Part shown: positions 1 to 8,905 of the stretch, in pieces
Numbering within the stretch: the stretch's first letter is position 1
Layout of the letters: each line of letters begins with the position of its first letter
Assembly: GCF_000178855.1 (NCBI RefSeq)
Contig: NZ_ADVG01000004.1
Coordinates: 1 to 64,000, forward strand
Direction: 5' to 3'
From: Ktedonobacter racemifer DSM 44963
GTDB taxonomy: Bacteria > Chloroflexota > Ktedonobacteria > Ktedonobacterales > Ktedonobacteraceae
Length of the DNA stretch: 64,000 bases
The notes under the pieces: model-generated
Told to the model about the DNA's origin: nothing
Database searches by the model: none
Seen by the model: the letters and a program-made list of their open reading frames with translations, nothing else
Translations under genes and position numbers: made by a program

Positions 1-293
1 TGGCCGATATTAGTTATTATGGCACTACACTGACTATTTACACAGAGATTTCTGTCAGTGTAGTAGCACAATGACGATTATCCACCTCGAATCAGCATAA
101 TTACCCCCTATCATGGTGTTATTATGATATTTTAATTACTAGTTATGGCATTAAACTACCTCAATAACTATATAACCCATATCAGTAACCTGTTATTAGT
201 TATTATAGTACTTAGATAACACAAATACAGTCTGTAAATCACTGCTTATTCGTTGATACAACCCTAGTTACAGATGACCGGACAACTCAATGC
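1..293. other. AT-rich non-coding edge with repeats
   Basis: No open frame here looks coding. The stretch is clearly more AT-rich than the rest of the window. A related motif occurs three times on the plus strand: TTAGTTATTATGGCACTA at 10-27, CTAGTTATGGCATTAAACTA at 139-158, and TTAGTTATTATAGTACTTA at 196-214. It lies just downstream of the protelomerase gene, so it could be a protein-binding, replication or telomere-proximal region. That function is inferred only. Confidence 0.5.
24..64. repeat. 11-bp inverted repeat hairpin
   Basis: ACTACACTGAC at 24-34 is the exact reverse complement of 54-64, separated by 19 nt. There is no T-run on either side, so it is not an ordinary intrinsic terminator. 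It overlaps the first copy of the AT-rich motif. Confidence 0.7.
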
Positions 294-332
294 AAAAAAA
301 CAAGAGAGCGAACAATCATCGACGCTCTCTTG
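294..332 (-). terminator. Rho-independent terminator of the protelomerase gene
   Basis: CAAGAGAGCG at 301-310 pairs with CGCTCTCTTG at 323-332, a perfect 10-bp stem. On the minus strand it is followed by a T7 run (A294-300 on the plus strand). It starts about 17 nt past the protelomerase stop codon. Confidence 0.85.
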
Positions 333-348
333 TTTCTCCAGGAAGGAA

Positions 349-2262
349 TCACTCAGCCGCCAAGCCCTCGGTCTTTAGAGAAGGAACAGGCATAGCAATA
401 TCGCTAAGGCTCTTAATATCAGCAGGGTTCTCAGGAATCACCAGGGCAGGGTCTTTGGAGATGGGAGTCGCCTTATGCACAGGCGTGCGGTTGTGGGCAG
501 GGACAATCCCATAGTGCTCATGATGGCGCGCCAAGAGGTCAGCATTGGCCTGTAAGAAGGGAGAGACATAGGCCAGGCTCGCGCCAGTATACTCGCGCAA
601 GAGGCTGGCATTGATATACCAGAAGCCATTAGGATCCTCGCAGCGGCGATTATAATCAATGAGGGTCCCGATCGCGCGGCGAATGCGCTCGCGCGCCTCC
701 TCAGGGCGATGCGTACGCAAAATCTTCGAAGTGGGAACCTTGGAAAGATCCTGAGCAACCCGCTCCTTGCGATTCCTGGCCAGGCCAATCTGGACATTGC
801 TCTCTCGGTCAAGAGCGTGCGTCAAAAACTCAAAGAACGAGGGCTGCCCGGACTCCTGCATCGCCTGCTCAATGCGTGTGAGCAGTTCAGCGGAGAGGAC
901 CAGGTGCTGCGGTGTCAGCCGCTGCGGATCAGGAGTGCTACCATTTGCGCCCCCATTCTCACACAGCTTATGCGCTTCGTAGATCTCGAGTAAGCGCCTA
1001 AGGGTGGCATCGCTCCCCTTCCAGGTCAGCTCCAGCTCATCAGCGACCTGGTCGAACCACTTCTTGGTATCCGCCTTGGGGGACAAGAGCGACCGCCCAG
1101 TCGAACGCCCGGTCTTAGACACGCGCGGCTCAGCAGCCCTCTTGGCGCTCCGCTTTGGCTTGGACGCGCCACTCTGTGCAACCTGCATCTCATACTCCTT
1201 GCGAAACGCTTCGATAAGTCCATCGGGTAAGCGAATGCCTCGCCGCCCGTCAATCTGTCCCTGGCGATCTCCGATGGCAAAACGATGATAATAATGCTCA
1301 GAGGCAAAATTGAGCCGCTCTTTCTTGGTGGTGAGCTGTTGATAATAGGTATGCCCCAGAATCGTCGCCGAAAACGTATCAGGGTCGACGCGAACGGGAC
1401 AGTAAGCCCAAATCGCGATGGTACGAAACACACTGCGGAACAAATGAGCATAGAGGTCCCGCGCCTGCTCATCCTCATCCTCAACCGAAGGGATCAGATC
1501 CTGAAAGTAATAGTTGGCGGCCTTACGCACCGTCGGATAGAGGCGCTGGTTCATCTCCTGCAACGCCTGCTTCTGATTGGTTCCATCCTGCAAAGGAAAG
1601 CCCATTGCCTCAATATCGGGGTGAGAACGCAGGCGTTGCCAGGCAGAGAGCACCAGGGCAGCCTCACACAGAGTTGGAATCTCAAACGGCTGCTCCGGCG
1701 CCCCCTGGCGCTTTAACCGGCCCGTAAAGAGCACCGTATACGGGCTCTTGGGCGCAAAGGTGCCAGAAAGCAGCACTTCACCAATGCGGCGGCCAGTGGC
1801 ACCCGCTAACCCAACCGCGAGTGGCGCCCAGTCCGGCGCGTGCAACAGCGTGCGAAGCTGAGTAACAATGTCTTCGGGATGGGTCAGCACTACTTGGGCG
1901 GTGGTGCGCTGATCCACGGTTTCGCGCGACCGGTCGTTGAGCACAGCCCACCACTGGGAAGGCTGGTTGAAGACCGCGAGAATACGCTCCACCTCCCTGG
2001 ATTCAAAGTGCCGGTGCCACTGGCTCTCCTTTGCCCCCTCTAGCTGGGGCAAGGTGGCAATCCAGTTGCGAGTTTCGGTCAGATAACGACCAATCGTACG
2101 ATCCGTGAAGGGACGGCTCGTCAGCTCCGACGACCGCTCTTGCCAGTCTTGGATCGTCTGCTCAAACACCTGCAGGTAGTCTCCATTGCTCCCATCACAT
2201 TGGCTCAGTGCAGGCCACAACCGCTCCAGCCAATACGTCTGCAACCACTGAGGAATGCGCAT
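349..2262 (-). CDS. Protelomerase (telomere resolvase) family protein
   Basis: This is a tyrosine-recombinase-fold enzyme of about 637 residues. Protelomerases cut a palindromic DNA site and reseal each side as a covalently closed hairpin, giving linear replicons with hairpin ends. Counting from the start chosen here, the catalytic constellation is visible: ATGRRIGEVLLSG (Arg158), GRLKRQ (Lys184), HLFRSVFRTI (Arg276 or Arg280), ATILGH (His304), and HYYHRF as the likely Tyr nucleophile (324/325). The order and wording match the phage N15/KO2, Agrobacterium TelA and cyanobacterial groups better than XerC/D or phage integrases. About 300 residues follow the catalytic domain, including a helix-turn-helix-like stretch near 550-590. 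ATG 2262 is preferred because AAAGGAG lies 9 nt upstream. A longer GTG start at 2340 has no such site. The gene stands alone with its own terminator. The family call is strong; the cellular role is inferred. Confidence 0.82.
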   Translation of the reverse strand: MRIPQWLQTYWLERLWPALSQCDGSNGDYLQVFEQTIQDWQERSSELTSRPFTDRTIGRYLTETRNWIATLPQLEGAKESQWHRHFESREVERILAVFNQPSQWWAVLNDRSRETVDQRTTAQVVLTHPEDIVTQLRTLLHAPDWAPLAVGLAGATGRRIGEVLLSGTFAPKSPYTVLFTGRLKRQGAPEQPFEIPTLCEAALVLSAWQRLRSHPDIEAMGFPLQDGTNQKQALQEMNQRLYPTVRKAANYYFQDLIPSVEDEDEQARDLYAHLFRSVFRTIAIWAYCPVRVDPDTFSATILGHTYYQQLTTKKERLNFASEHYYHRFAIGDRQGQIDGRRGIRLPDGLIEAFRKEYEMQVAQSGASKPKRSAKRAAEPRVSKTGRSTGRSLLSPKADTKKWFDQVADELELTWKGSDATLRRLLEIYEAHKLCENGGANGSTPDPQRLTPQHLVLSAELLTRIEQAMQESGQPSFFEFLTHALDRESNVQIGLARNRKERVAQDLSKVPTSKILRTHRPEEARERIRRAIGTLIDYNRRCEDPNGFWYINASLLREYTGASLAYVSPFLQANADLLARHHEHYGIVPAHNRTPVHKATPISKDPALVIPENPADIKSLSDIAMPVPSLKTEGLAAE

Positions 2263-2630
2263 CGCCTCATGCTCCTTTTCAATCCACATACACAACAGAA
2301 CAACCCAGTCCTGAAGCTTCCGATACCTATAAGTTATCACACTACTCCAATAACTGTCAAGTGAGAATTATACCGATTTACACGTAAGAGAAACATAGTT
2401 CCCAAGGAACATCATCATTCACTCCTTTTACTTCCTTTTCTGCTCTTACAACCCAAGAAGAGCGCTTGCCAGAATGCCCCTCACTGCTCTCGCTCCACAG
2501 GAAGGGCAATAATTAGTTTTACATTCTTTAGACAGATTGTGACAAAGAGGGACATATATCCCCCTTGCTAAAGCAGTGGTTTTCTGGTATATTTGTTCTA
2601 CTTTCGACACAGAGGGGGGAAGAGCAACAG
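2263..2630. other. Intergenic: protelomerase upstream region
   Basis: This stretch presumably holds the protelomerase promoter. AGTTATTGG (minus strand, 2347-2355) shares AGTTATT with the repeated motif at the left edge, a possible autoregulatory site. No further gene was seen before the TnpB pseudogene. Confidence 0.35.
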
Positions 2631-3767
2631 ATGGTACGTGGGTATCGGGGTGAACTTGACCTCAATAATGTACAAAAGACGCTATGCCGCAAACATGCCG
2701 GGGCCTCTCGCTGGGCCTACAATTATGGTCTTCGCCGCAAACAGGAGGTCTACAAGGCAGGGCAGAAAACGCCCACCGCCATCGATCTGCATCGCGAAAT
2801 CAATGCCCTCAAGCCCTCTGAGCCCTGGATGTATGAGGTCAGCAAGTGCGCCTTCCAAGAGGGATTGCGTGATCTGGATGCTGCCTTCAAGCACTTCTTT
2901 CGCTAGTGCCGGCTCAAAAAAGAGGGCAAATGGAAGGGCAAGTGTGGCTATCCCCGCTTCAAAAGCCGGAAGAAAGCCATCGGTGGCGCACGCTTCACTG
3001 GGACCATTCGGGTGTCTCCTGATGCCATCCAGTTGCCTCGTTTGGGGGTGCTCCGACTCAAAGAGCACGGCTATTTCCCTCTGAATGGCAAGATTACCAG
3101 TGCGACCATCAGTGAGCAAGCCGGCAGGTGGTATGTCTCGATCTGTGTGCATGAGGAAGCCGAGGAAGCGAAAGAACCCCAGGCAGCCACAGGCGACGTC
3201 ATTGGCGTTGACCTGGGGATCAAGCGACTGGCTACCCTATCTGATGGACGCACCTTTGAGAACCCTAAGGCGCTGCGCAAGAAGATCACGGCGTTAAAAC
3301 GCACGTCGCGACGCCATTGCCGCAAGGCCAAAGGATCACGCAATCGCCAGAAAGCCAAGCAGCGTCTCTCGCGGATGCATGCCCGGATTGCCAACGTGCG
3401 CAACGATGCCTTGCACAAAGCGACCGCTCAGATCGTGGCGAGAACCAAGCCCGATGCAGAGAGGCCGCGTGTGATCGTTTTAGAGGATTTAAACATTGCA
3501 GGCATGCTCAAGAACCGCAAGTTGGCCCGAGCCATTGCCGATGTGGGCATGTACGAGTTCAAGCGGCAGATCCTCTACAAAGCCGAGCAGGCAGGAGTAC
3601 AGGTGCTGCTGGCCTCCCGCTGGGAACCTTCCTCAAAAACCTGTTCGTGTTGTGGTTGGGTCAATGAGACACTCACGCTTTCGGATCGTATCTTTGTCTG
3701 CAGGGATTGTGGAAGTGTACAGGATCGAGACGACAACGCCGCTAGAAATTTAGCGGCATTGGCCTGA
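2631..3767 (+). pseudogene. tnpB: TnpB (IS200/IS605-type RNA-guided nuclease), nonsense-interrupted
   Basis: This is a TnpB-type protein of about 378 codons, interrupted by one in-frame TAG at 2904-2906; the same frame stays open on both sides. The RuvC-like catalytic residues survive: IGVDLGIKRLATL (Asp), VLEDLNIAGM (Glu) and QDRDDNAARNL (Asp). So does the zinc ribbon, CSCCG followed by CRDCG. The N-terminal RNA-binding part, with RWAYNYGLRRKQ, lies before the stop. TnpB proteins cut DNA guided by an omega RNA made from the element's 3' end. No TnpA transposase lies nearby, so the element is non-autonomous. A readthrough product or a start after the stop would lack the N-terminal domain. Confidence 0.85.
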
Positions 3768-4212
3768 TGAAAACGGAGTACCGCAAGTTCTGCGGGAATT
3801 GACGCCTGTGGAGCAGGTGTAAGACAAGCGAAAGGCTTGCTGTCTGCATTGAAGCAGAAACCGAACACTGTGTCTGGCATGTCCAGATATGGGTAAGTTT
3901 CGGAGAACGGCATTGGTATCGACGGGCCATTGGCACTGCCGCTCTCCAAAGACATGCAGCGATGCAATATGGGGATACGCCCATGAGCGCCAGTGCCAAA
4001 ACATCCAAAGGGGATGGATCACTCAGCTCCACACTGCTCCTTGTGTGGAGCTGGGTGATCGAAAAAGAGAATGCAACAGTTTTCAAGAAGAGAGGAGAAC
4101 ACCATCAAATGGTGGCAAAAGACATACATTTCTCTTCCCTTGACACTGGAGAAGTAATGTTCTACTATAGACATGCATCATGCGCTTTGATCTATTTTGA
4201 GGGAAACTGTCG
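3768..4212 (+). other. TnpB 3' non-coding region, candidate omega RNA and element end
   Basis: Immediately after the TnpB stop comes a stretch with short self-complementary segments, such as CCGCAAGTTCTGCGG at 3781-3795 and AAGCGAAAGGCTT at 3827-3839. In the IS200/IS605 and IS607 families the omega RNA is encoded across the tnpB 3' end and right element end, so this is the expected place. A further inverted pair, CTCAGCTCCACAC and GTGTGGAGCTG, lies at 4022-4053. No protein-coding gene was seen. Confidence 0.35.
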
Positions 4213-5376
4213 ATGATTCGTGCGCACAAGATTCGGCTGAATCCTACACCTGAGCAAGCCAATTACTTCGCGAAGGCAGCGGGAACCAGCCGGTTCGTCT
4301 GGAACTGGGCATTGGCTGAATGGAATCGGCAATATGCAACCGGAGAGAAACCGACCGCTTTGATGCTCAAGATGCAATTCAACGAGATCAGGCGGGAGCA
4401 ATTCCCCTGGACGTGGGAAGTCACGAAGAATGCTTCAGATCAGCCTATTCTGGACCTGGGCAAAGCCTTTCGGCGTTTTTCGAGGGCAAGGCTCGCCGTC
4501 CCACATTCAAGAGCAAAAAGCAGAGTAAACCGAGCTTTTATCTCGCGAATGATCAGATGGAACGAGGGGACCACCGAGTGTGGATCCCTAAACTCGGATG
4601 GGTGAATATGGCGGAGAATCTGAGATTCCAGGGAAAAATCACCGGGGCACGGGTGACGCGCACAGCGGATTGGTGGTTCATCGCGATCACCGTAGAAGTT
4701 CCAGAGAAGCAATCAACAAAGCGACCCGCAGCCATTGGCATCGATGTGGGCTTGAACCGATTGGCCACCTTGAGCACCGGAGAGGAATACGAAAACCAAG
4801 CATTTCTCAAAACGGCACTGGGGAAGCTCCGTCAAGCGAATAAGCGGCTGCATCGCAGGAAACAGGGATCCCGCGAATCGGGAGAAAGCCCGTCGGCAGG
4901 TCGCACGCTTGCACTACCGTATCACTTGCATGCGAGAGGATGTGCTCCACAAGCTGACCACCAGGCTCGCTGACTGTTATGGGATCATTGGGATTGAAGA
5001 CCTCAATCTCAAGGGACTGCTCAAAAATCGCAAGCTCGCTCGCTCGTTCTCTGATGCCTCGCTCGGCAAGCTCTTAAACCTGCTCACCAGCAAAGTTGAG
5101 CAGCGCGGGGGACAGATCTTGAAGGTGGGGCGCTTCTTTCCCTCCAGTAAGACCTGCCATTGTTGCCATTGGAAATGGGATGACATGGCGTTGTCTGATC
5201 GCGTTTTTCTCTGCCAAAACCAGACGTGCTCCTATTATCAATTCGAGCAGGATAGAGATTATAACGCATCTCTGAACATTCTACGCGAAGCCCTTCACTT
5301 GATCGGGCTGGTTGATCAAGTCGTCAGCGGTACTGGCTCGGACGCGGACGTTAACTTGGTTATGGACGCGGGGTAA
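4213..5376 (+). pseudogene. tnpB: TnpB homologue broken by two compensating frameshifts
   Basis: A second, divergent TnpB of about 388 codons. Frame 1 (from ATG 4213, MIRAHKIRLNPTPEQ) is lost in a T5 run at 4476-4480, where one base appears missing. The middle section then runs in another frame, and the original frame returns after an apparent one-base insertion near 4873-4875. Conserved parts: GIDVGLNRLATL (Asp), IGIEDLNLKGL (Glu), CHCCHWKW with CQNQTC (zinc ribbon), and QDRDYNASLNI (Asp). The two compensating indels fit decay, although sequencing error cannot be excluded. It is in tandem with, and clearly different in sequence from, the copy at 2631-3767, so it is not a recent duplication. 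Confidence 0.83.
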
Positions 5377-5804
5377 GACCAAAAATGCCCAGGCATTGAG
5401 GCACCTACGGATGAAGTAGCAACAACGAACGATGCAGTAAGGCTGTGCTTGCATACGTTTTACTACATTTATCGGAGCAGGCGGAGACGTTGTGAGTCCA
5501 AAGAAGCGTATCAGCCGACTCCGCCATCACCAAGCCAGGAACACGCTGGAGGGCAATGACACAGGTTGTGGGAAGCAATGACAGCATTTGTGGGATTTTT
5601 CACACGAGGTGAGCTGAGTCAAAGACAAGAAGTATGATATCCTACACATCCCATAGGCGCGTGTCGCGTGAGCACTCCCGCCATGACACCCCTCGCGAGC
5701 AGAGAAGCAGATGAGCCGATACCGCCACCAGAACGCAAAGAAAACGACAGCTCCTTTCTCAGCTGCTGCTCCTCATTGCTTCTCATAAACAGGTTGCTCT
5801 TACA
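5377..5804. other. Non-coding region after the second TnpB
   Basis: The first 80 bases could hold this element's omega RNA and right end; AATGCCCAGGCATT at 5388-5401 is a short palindrome. The rest shows no convincing gene on either strand. Confidence 0.35.
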
Positions 5805-5830
5805 AAACGTGGCAACCGGTTGCCACGTTT
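5805..5830. repeat. Perfect 26-bp palindrome
   Basis: AAACGTGGCAACC at 5805-5817 is followed directly by its exact reverse complement at 5818-5830, with no spacer, centred on ACCGGT. Two readings are open. One is a LacI/GalR-type operator (its core TGGCAACCGGTTGCCA looks like one, but no such regulator is in the window). The other is a protelomerase target, since resolvases of this family act on palindromes and the gene lies 3.5 kb away. There is no T-run, so a terminator is less likely. Confidence 0.85.
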
Positions 5831-5844
5831 CCATGACTCTGCCA

Positions 5845-5910
5845 AAGACAAAGGGGCGACCGTCATAGCCACCTTCACTCACGTGGCTATGACGGTCGCC
5901 CCTTTGTCTT
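5845..5910 (-). terminator. 28-bp inverted repeat at the gene 3' end
   Basis: The arms at 5845-5872 and 5883-5910 are exact reverse complements of 28 nt with a 10-nt loop. On the minus strand the stem begins right after the TAG stop of the 5911-6534 gene, so it would form at the end of that transcript. The T-run that should follow is weak (CTTTGTCTTTGG). It may act as a terminator or a 3' stabilising structure. Confidence 0.65.
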
Positions 5911-6534
5911 CTACCGCATTGGCGTATAGCTCGTTCCTGTGTTGTGAAACATCACCTCAAGCCCATTCACCGTCACCACGAGATCCGGATGGTGGACATC
6001 GCCTGAGAAGGTGAGCGTGATCGCTGCCAGATCCGCGCCAGTCCCAACAAGGTGAGGCCCTTGCAGAAGACGAGCCTGTGCGCCATCGCCGCTGGGCACC
6101 TCAAAGATCAACACCTGCCCCTTGAGATTGAGAGCGGTAAAATGGGTTGGCACATGGGGATCCAACTCATGGCCCACGATGTGATCGACCTGCGTCGTTC
6201 GCGGATAGCCATAGCGAACGTTGTCAATGAGCGTGCTACTCCAATTCATCGCCGTCGATCCAACAAGCGCCAGAAGCAACGCACAGAACATGCCTAGCCC
6301 AAGGGGCAGGAGCCAACTCCCTCCTCGCGACGTTTTCGGCTCTGGCGCGGCCTCCCGCACGAATTCTGGCACCTCTTCGGTTGTCGTGGGACGCCGCGCT
6401 CGCGCTTTGGCGAACTGAGAGGCGCGCGCCGTCTGAACCGCTGGCGCTTTCCCGGGCCAGGGCCTCGGACGGCGACGTACAACAAGACTGCGTGGAGCCA
6501 GACGAGGCTCCTCTCCCCCGATGATTACTGGCAT
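5911..6534 (-). CDS. Single-pass membrane protein of unknown function
   Basis: 207 residues. The N-terminal third is basic and proline/arginine-rich (RRRPRPWPGKAP), presumably cytoplasmic. One hydrophobic segment follows near residues 73-92 (LLPLGLGMFCALLLALVGS), then a beta-rich C-terminal part that would be extracytoplasmic (FTALNLKGQVLIFEV, LTFSGDVHHPDLVVTVNGL). ATG 6534 is chosen because AAAGGAGGG lies 7 nt upstream. A longer start at 6618 lacks a ribosome site. No known family is recognised. It ends exactly at the 28-bp hairpin and has no close same-strand partner. Confidence 0.7.
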   Translation of the reverse strand: MPVIIGGEEPRLAPRSLVVRRRPRPWPGKAPAVQTARASQFAKARARRPTTTEEVPEFVREAAPEPKTSRGGSWLLPLGLGMFCALLLALVGSTAMNWSSTLIDNVRYGYPRTTQVDHIVGHELDPHVPTHFTALNLKGQVLIFEVPSGDGAQARLLQGPHLVGTGADLAAITLTFSGDVHHPDLVVTVNGLEVMFHNTGTSYTPMR

Positions 6535-7188
6535 ACTGGTTCCCTCCTTTGACACGCAAAGCACAACAAGGACCAAGAAGAAATAGAGAGCCCTGAGCAA
6601 TCGCGAGGAGGCGGTCACCGCAGTCGGTCACCCAAAGCATACCTGAGCCAGAGGCAAACGCACAACCCATTTTTCCACGAAGTTTTCCAGGAGGGTGTGC
6701 ACCAATTGTGCATAGCTTCGCGAACGTTGGAGAGAACAGCAGTCAGGACATCAACCAGGAAAGGATGGATATCGACTCATCCTGTCTCACTCCCAACCGC
6801 ATACAGAGACAGCTCTCTCATACATTTCCCTCTTGCGCATCTAGGGCATTGCAAATTGCGGTCGTTCATGCTACAGTTCAAGATGAAATGAGGCATTCGT
6901 ACATGGTGTGAATGCCTGCCCCAGGCGTCAAAGGAAGCAGGCGCCATTTTCCAAGGGGACATATACTACCCCGCAAATATACACGCTGCTGACGAGAGAT
7001 GCAGAAGCGTTCTCTCGTCAGCTCCGTACTAGACACGGCTGATCATGCCAGCACTGATCATGTCGAGCATCCCTTTTGCCCTTTCCCCCCATCCGCGCCT
7101 TGCCCCCAAAAGCACCAGAGCACACAGCAAGCGTTCTGCCCCCTTCCCTCCATGCTGCGTGAGATTCGACGGCTATACGAATAACCGT
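6535..7188. other. 654-bp stretch without a convincing gene
   Basis: The only structure noticed is a 12-bp perfect hairpin, GCTGACGAGAGA at 6988-6999 with its complement at 7011-7022, not followed by a T-run. The remaining open frames lack ribosome sites and look random. Confidence 0.4.
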
Positions 7189-8552
7189 GTCAAGTCAAAT
7201 AAAAATGTTACCGAAGGGAGATGGTTCCCTCAAATAAGAATGTTACTGGAGCCGACAATCTCCTTCCTTGAGAAAAGCAGAACAATTTAAGCGATGCTGG
7301 CGGTTGCACAGGGAGTGTCCCACAGCGCATCCAGCAAGCGGTAAATCTCCTTTCGCAAAGCCATAGGGTTGGTCTGCTCGTAGAGAGCTTGCAAACGCGT
7401 GCGTTGGTCGAGGCTCTGTCCTCCAGCGGCGATCAGGCGCTGATAGGGCGTTTGGGCTTGGTCCCAATGACGCACGACCTTGTCGGCCTGGCACACTTTT
7501 TCCTTCAAATGCAGGACGGGCTGAAAGAAATTGTAGTAGATCCACATGTGTTCATAGAGGGCGTTCATCGCTTGCACCTGCTCAGGAGTATCCAAGCGAA
7601 TGGCCCCGAAATACTGGCGCACCAGAGTCGCATTTTTCTGCTCAACAAACCGGTTGTCATTTTTCTGGTAGGGCCGGCTCCGACTCAACATCAGACCAGT
7701 GATCGCCTCGCCCCAGAAGCGCACGAGATGATGATTAAAGAACTCCGACCCATTATCGGGATGCAGTTCCTTGACCGCAAAGGGGAGGCGTTGTAGGATG
7801 TGGCGGAAACCACCTTCCATGGCCTGTTGTCCTTTACCCAGGATCGCTACCCGTTCACTCCAGCCTGTGGCTACATCCACCATTTGCAACGTAAAGGCAA
7901 AGATCCCCTCGCCGCTTTCCCCACTGTGCTGGACCAGATCGACTTCAAAATGGCCGGTCTCGCTGGTTTCCCATGGAATGCGCTTCATCGGGACTGGCTT
8001 GCGCACTTGATTGGCTCGTTCTGGGCCTTTTTGCGGCAAGCGCTGTTTACGGCTACGGTACTTGTACAAGATCCGCGTCACCGTGGCCTCACTGATCTGG
8101 GCGAGCCGCTCACGGACCTCGCTGGTGAGCCGCTCACTGCGAAAGCGAGCCAGATGCTCTGCTGTGGAAAGCAGCACAGGCGTCAATCGTTCGGCACACA
8201 CATAATCCAAACTTTCCCACACCACCAGGATCACTTGCTCAACGGCTAACCCATCGGTGCGCCCTCTTCCTTTTTCCCGCTTCTTGCGCTCCAGCGTGGG
8301 AGCATGCAACAATCTGAGCAGGCTTTTGCGATGCAAACCCGTTACCTGCTCCATTTCGGTGAGCATACGACTTTGTTCCGTTCGCTCAGCTTTGATGTAC
8401 AAGGGCTTCATTCGCTTGAGATATTTTCGACGTTCGCTCACAGTCATCTCGTCTTCTGTCGGCATGCTCTTCCTCCCCTCGGTAACATTCTTATTTGAGG
8501 GAAGTGTACCTTCTTCAGTAACATTTTACTTGAGGGAATGCGATAACTTGAC
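7189..8552 (-). mobile_element. Insertion sequence with nested terminal repeats
   Basis: The boundaries are inferred from repeats that flank the 7287-8465 transposase. The inner pair is exact: 7225-7246 (TTCCCTCAAATAAG onward) is the reverse complement of 8482-8503. An outer, more diverged pair lies at about 7194-7215 and 8517-8536, both built on CAAATAAAAATGTTAC-like sequence. The outermost bases GTCAAG (7189-7194) and CTTGAC (8547-8552) match. Each end therefore carries two copies of a CTCAAATAAGAATGTTAC-like motif, probably transposase-binding sites. No target duplication was identified. Confidence 0.7.
7287..8465 (-). CDS. Integrase-core (rve) DDE transposase
   Basis: 392 residues, apparently intact. 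The N-terminal 120 residues are basic with helix-turn-helix character (TGLHRKSLLRLL). The catalytic core shows HFEVDLVQ (Asp), ELHPDNGSEF (Asp) and RFVEQKNATL (Glu). This arrangement, with DNGSEFFN and an RPYQKNDNRFVEQKN block, matches integrase-type transposases often filed as ISNCY; I cannot assign a subgroup. ATG 8465 follows GGGAGG by about 7 nt. It fills the IS at 7189-8552, so its job is movement of that element. Confidence 0.87.
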   Translation of the reverse strand: MPTEDEMTVSERRKYLKRMKPLYIKAERTEQSRMLTEMEQVTGLHRKSLLRLLHAPTLERKKREKGRGRTDGLAVEQVILVVWESLDYVCAERLTPVLLSTAEHLARFRSERLTSEVRERLAQISEATVTRILYKYRSRKQRLPQKGPERANQVRKPVPMKRIPWETSETGHFEVDLVQHSGESGEGIFAFTLQMVDVATGWSERVAILGKGQQAMEGGFRHILQRLPFAVKELHPDNGSEFFNHHLVRFWGEAITGLMLSRSRPYQKNDNRFVEQKNATLVRQYFGAIRLDTPEQVQAMNALYEHMWIYYNFFQPVLHLKEKVCQADKVVRHWDQAQTPYQRLIAAGGQSLDQRTRLQALYEQTNPMALRKEIYRLLDALWDTPCATASIA

Positions 8553-8593
8553 TTTTCTCTGCTCTTCAGGTACACTTGATAGGTAAGCTTTTT

Positions 8594-8622
8594 GAGAGAC
8601 CCGTTGGGCTCTCTCTTTTTTT
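8594..8622 (+). terminator. Intrinsic terminator-like hairpin
   Basis: GAGAGACCC, loop GTT, then GGGCTCTCTC with one bulged base, followed by a T7 run. It reads on the plus strand just beyond the IS, where no plus-strand gene precedes it, so it may be left from an interrupted transcription unit. Confidence 0.6.
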
Positions 8623-8905
8623 CCTCTTTTCCCTCTCCTTGCGCAAGAACACCCCCTCCCATGCTCTTTTTGCGCGACGCACGGCTTTTCACCTTCCTCG
8701 CGTGAACAGGCGCGCAGCAGTACCAGCAACAGCCGGTACACCCGATTCCAGGGTCATCACCTCCGCGCACACGCTCCCCTCCTCCAGCAGCACAACCCTC
8801 TCGCGAGCCGCTGTTCGCAGAGAACCGCCCTCATCCTCGTCTCACCGGGCCTACGGCCTTACTCGTGAGGGATCTGACGCGTCACTTGTGGGGGATCACC
8901 TGCCC

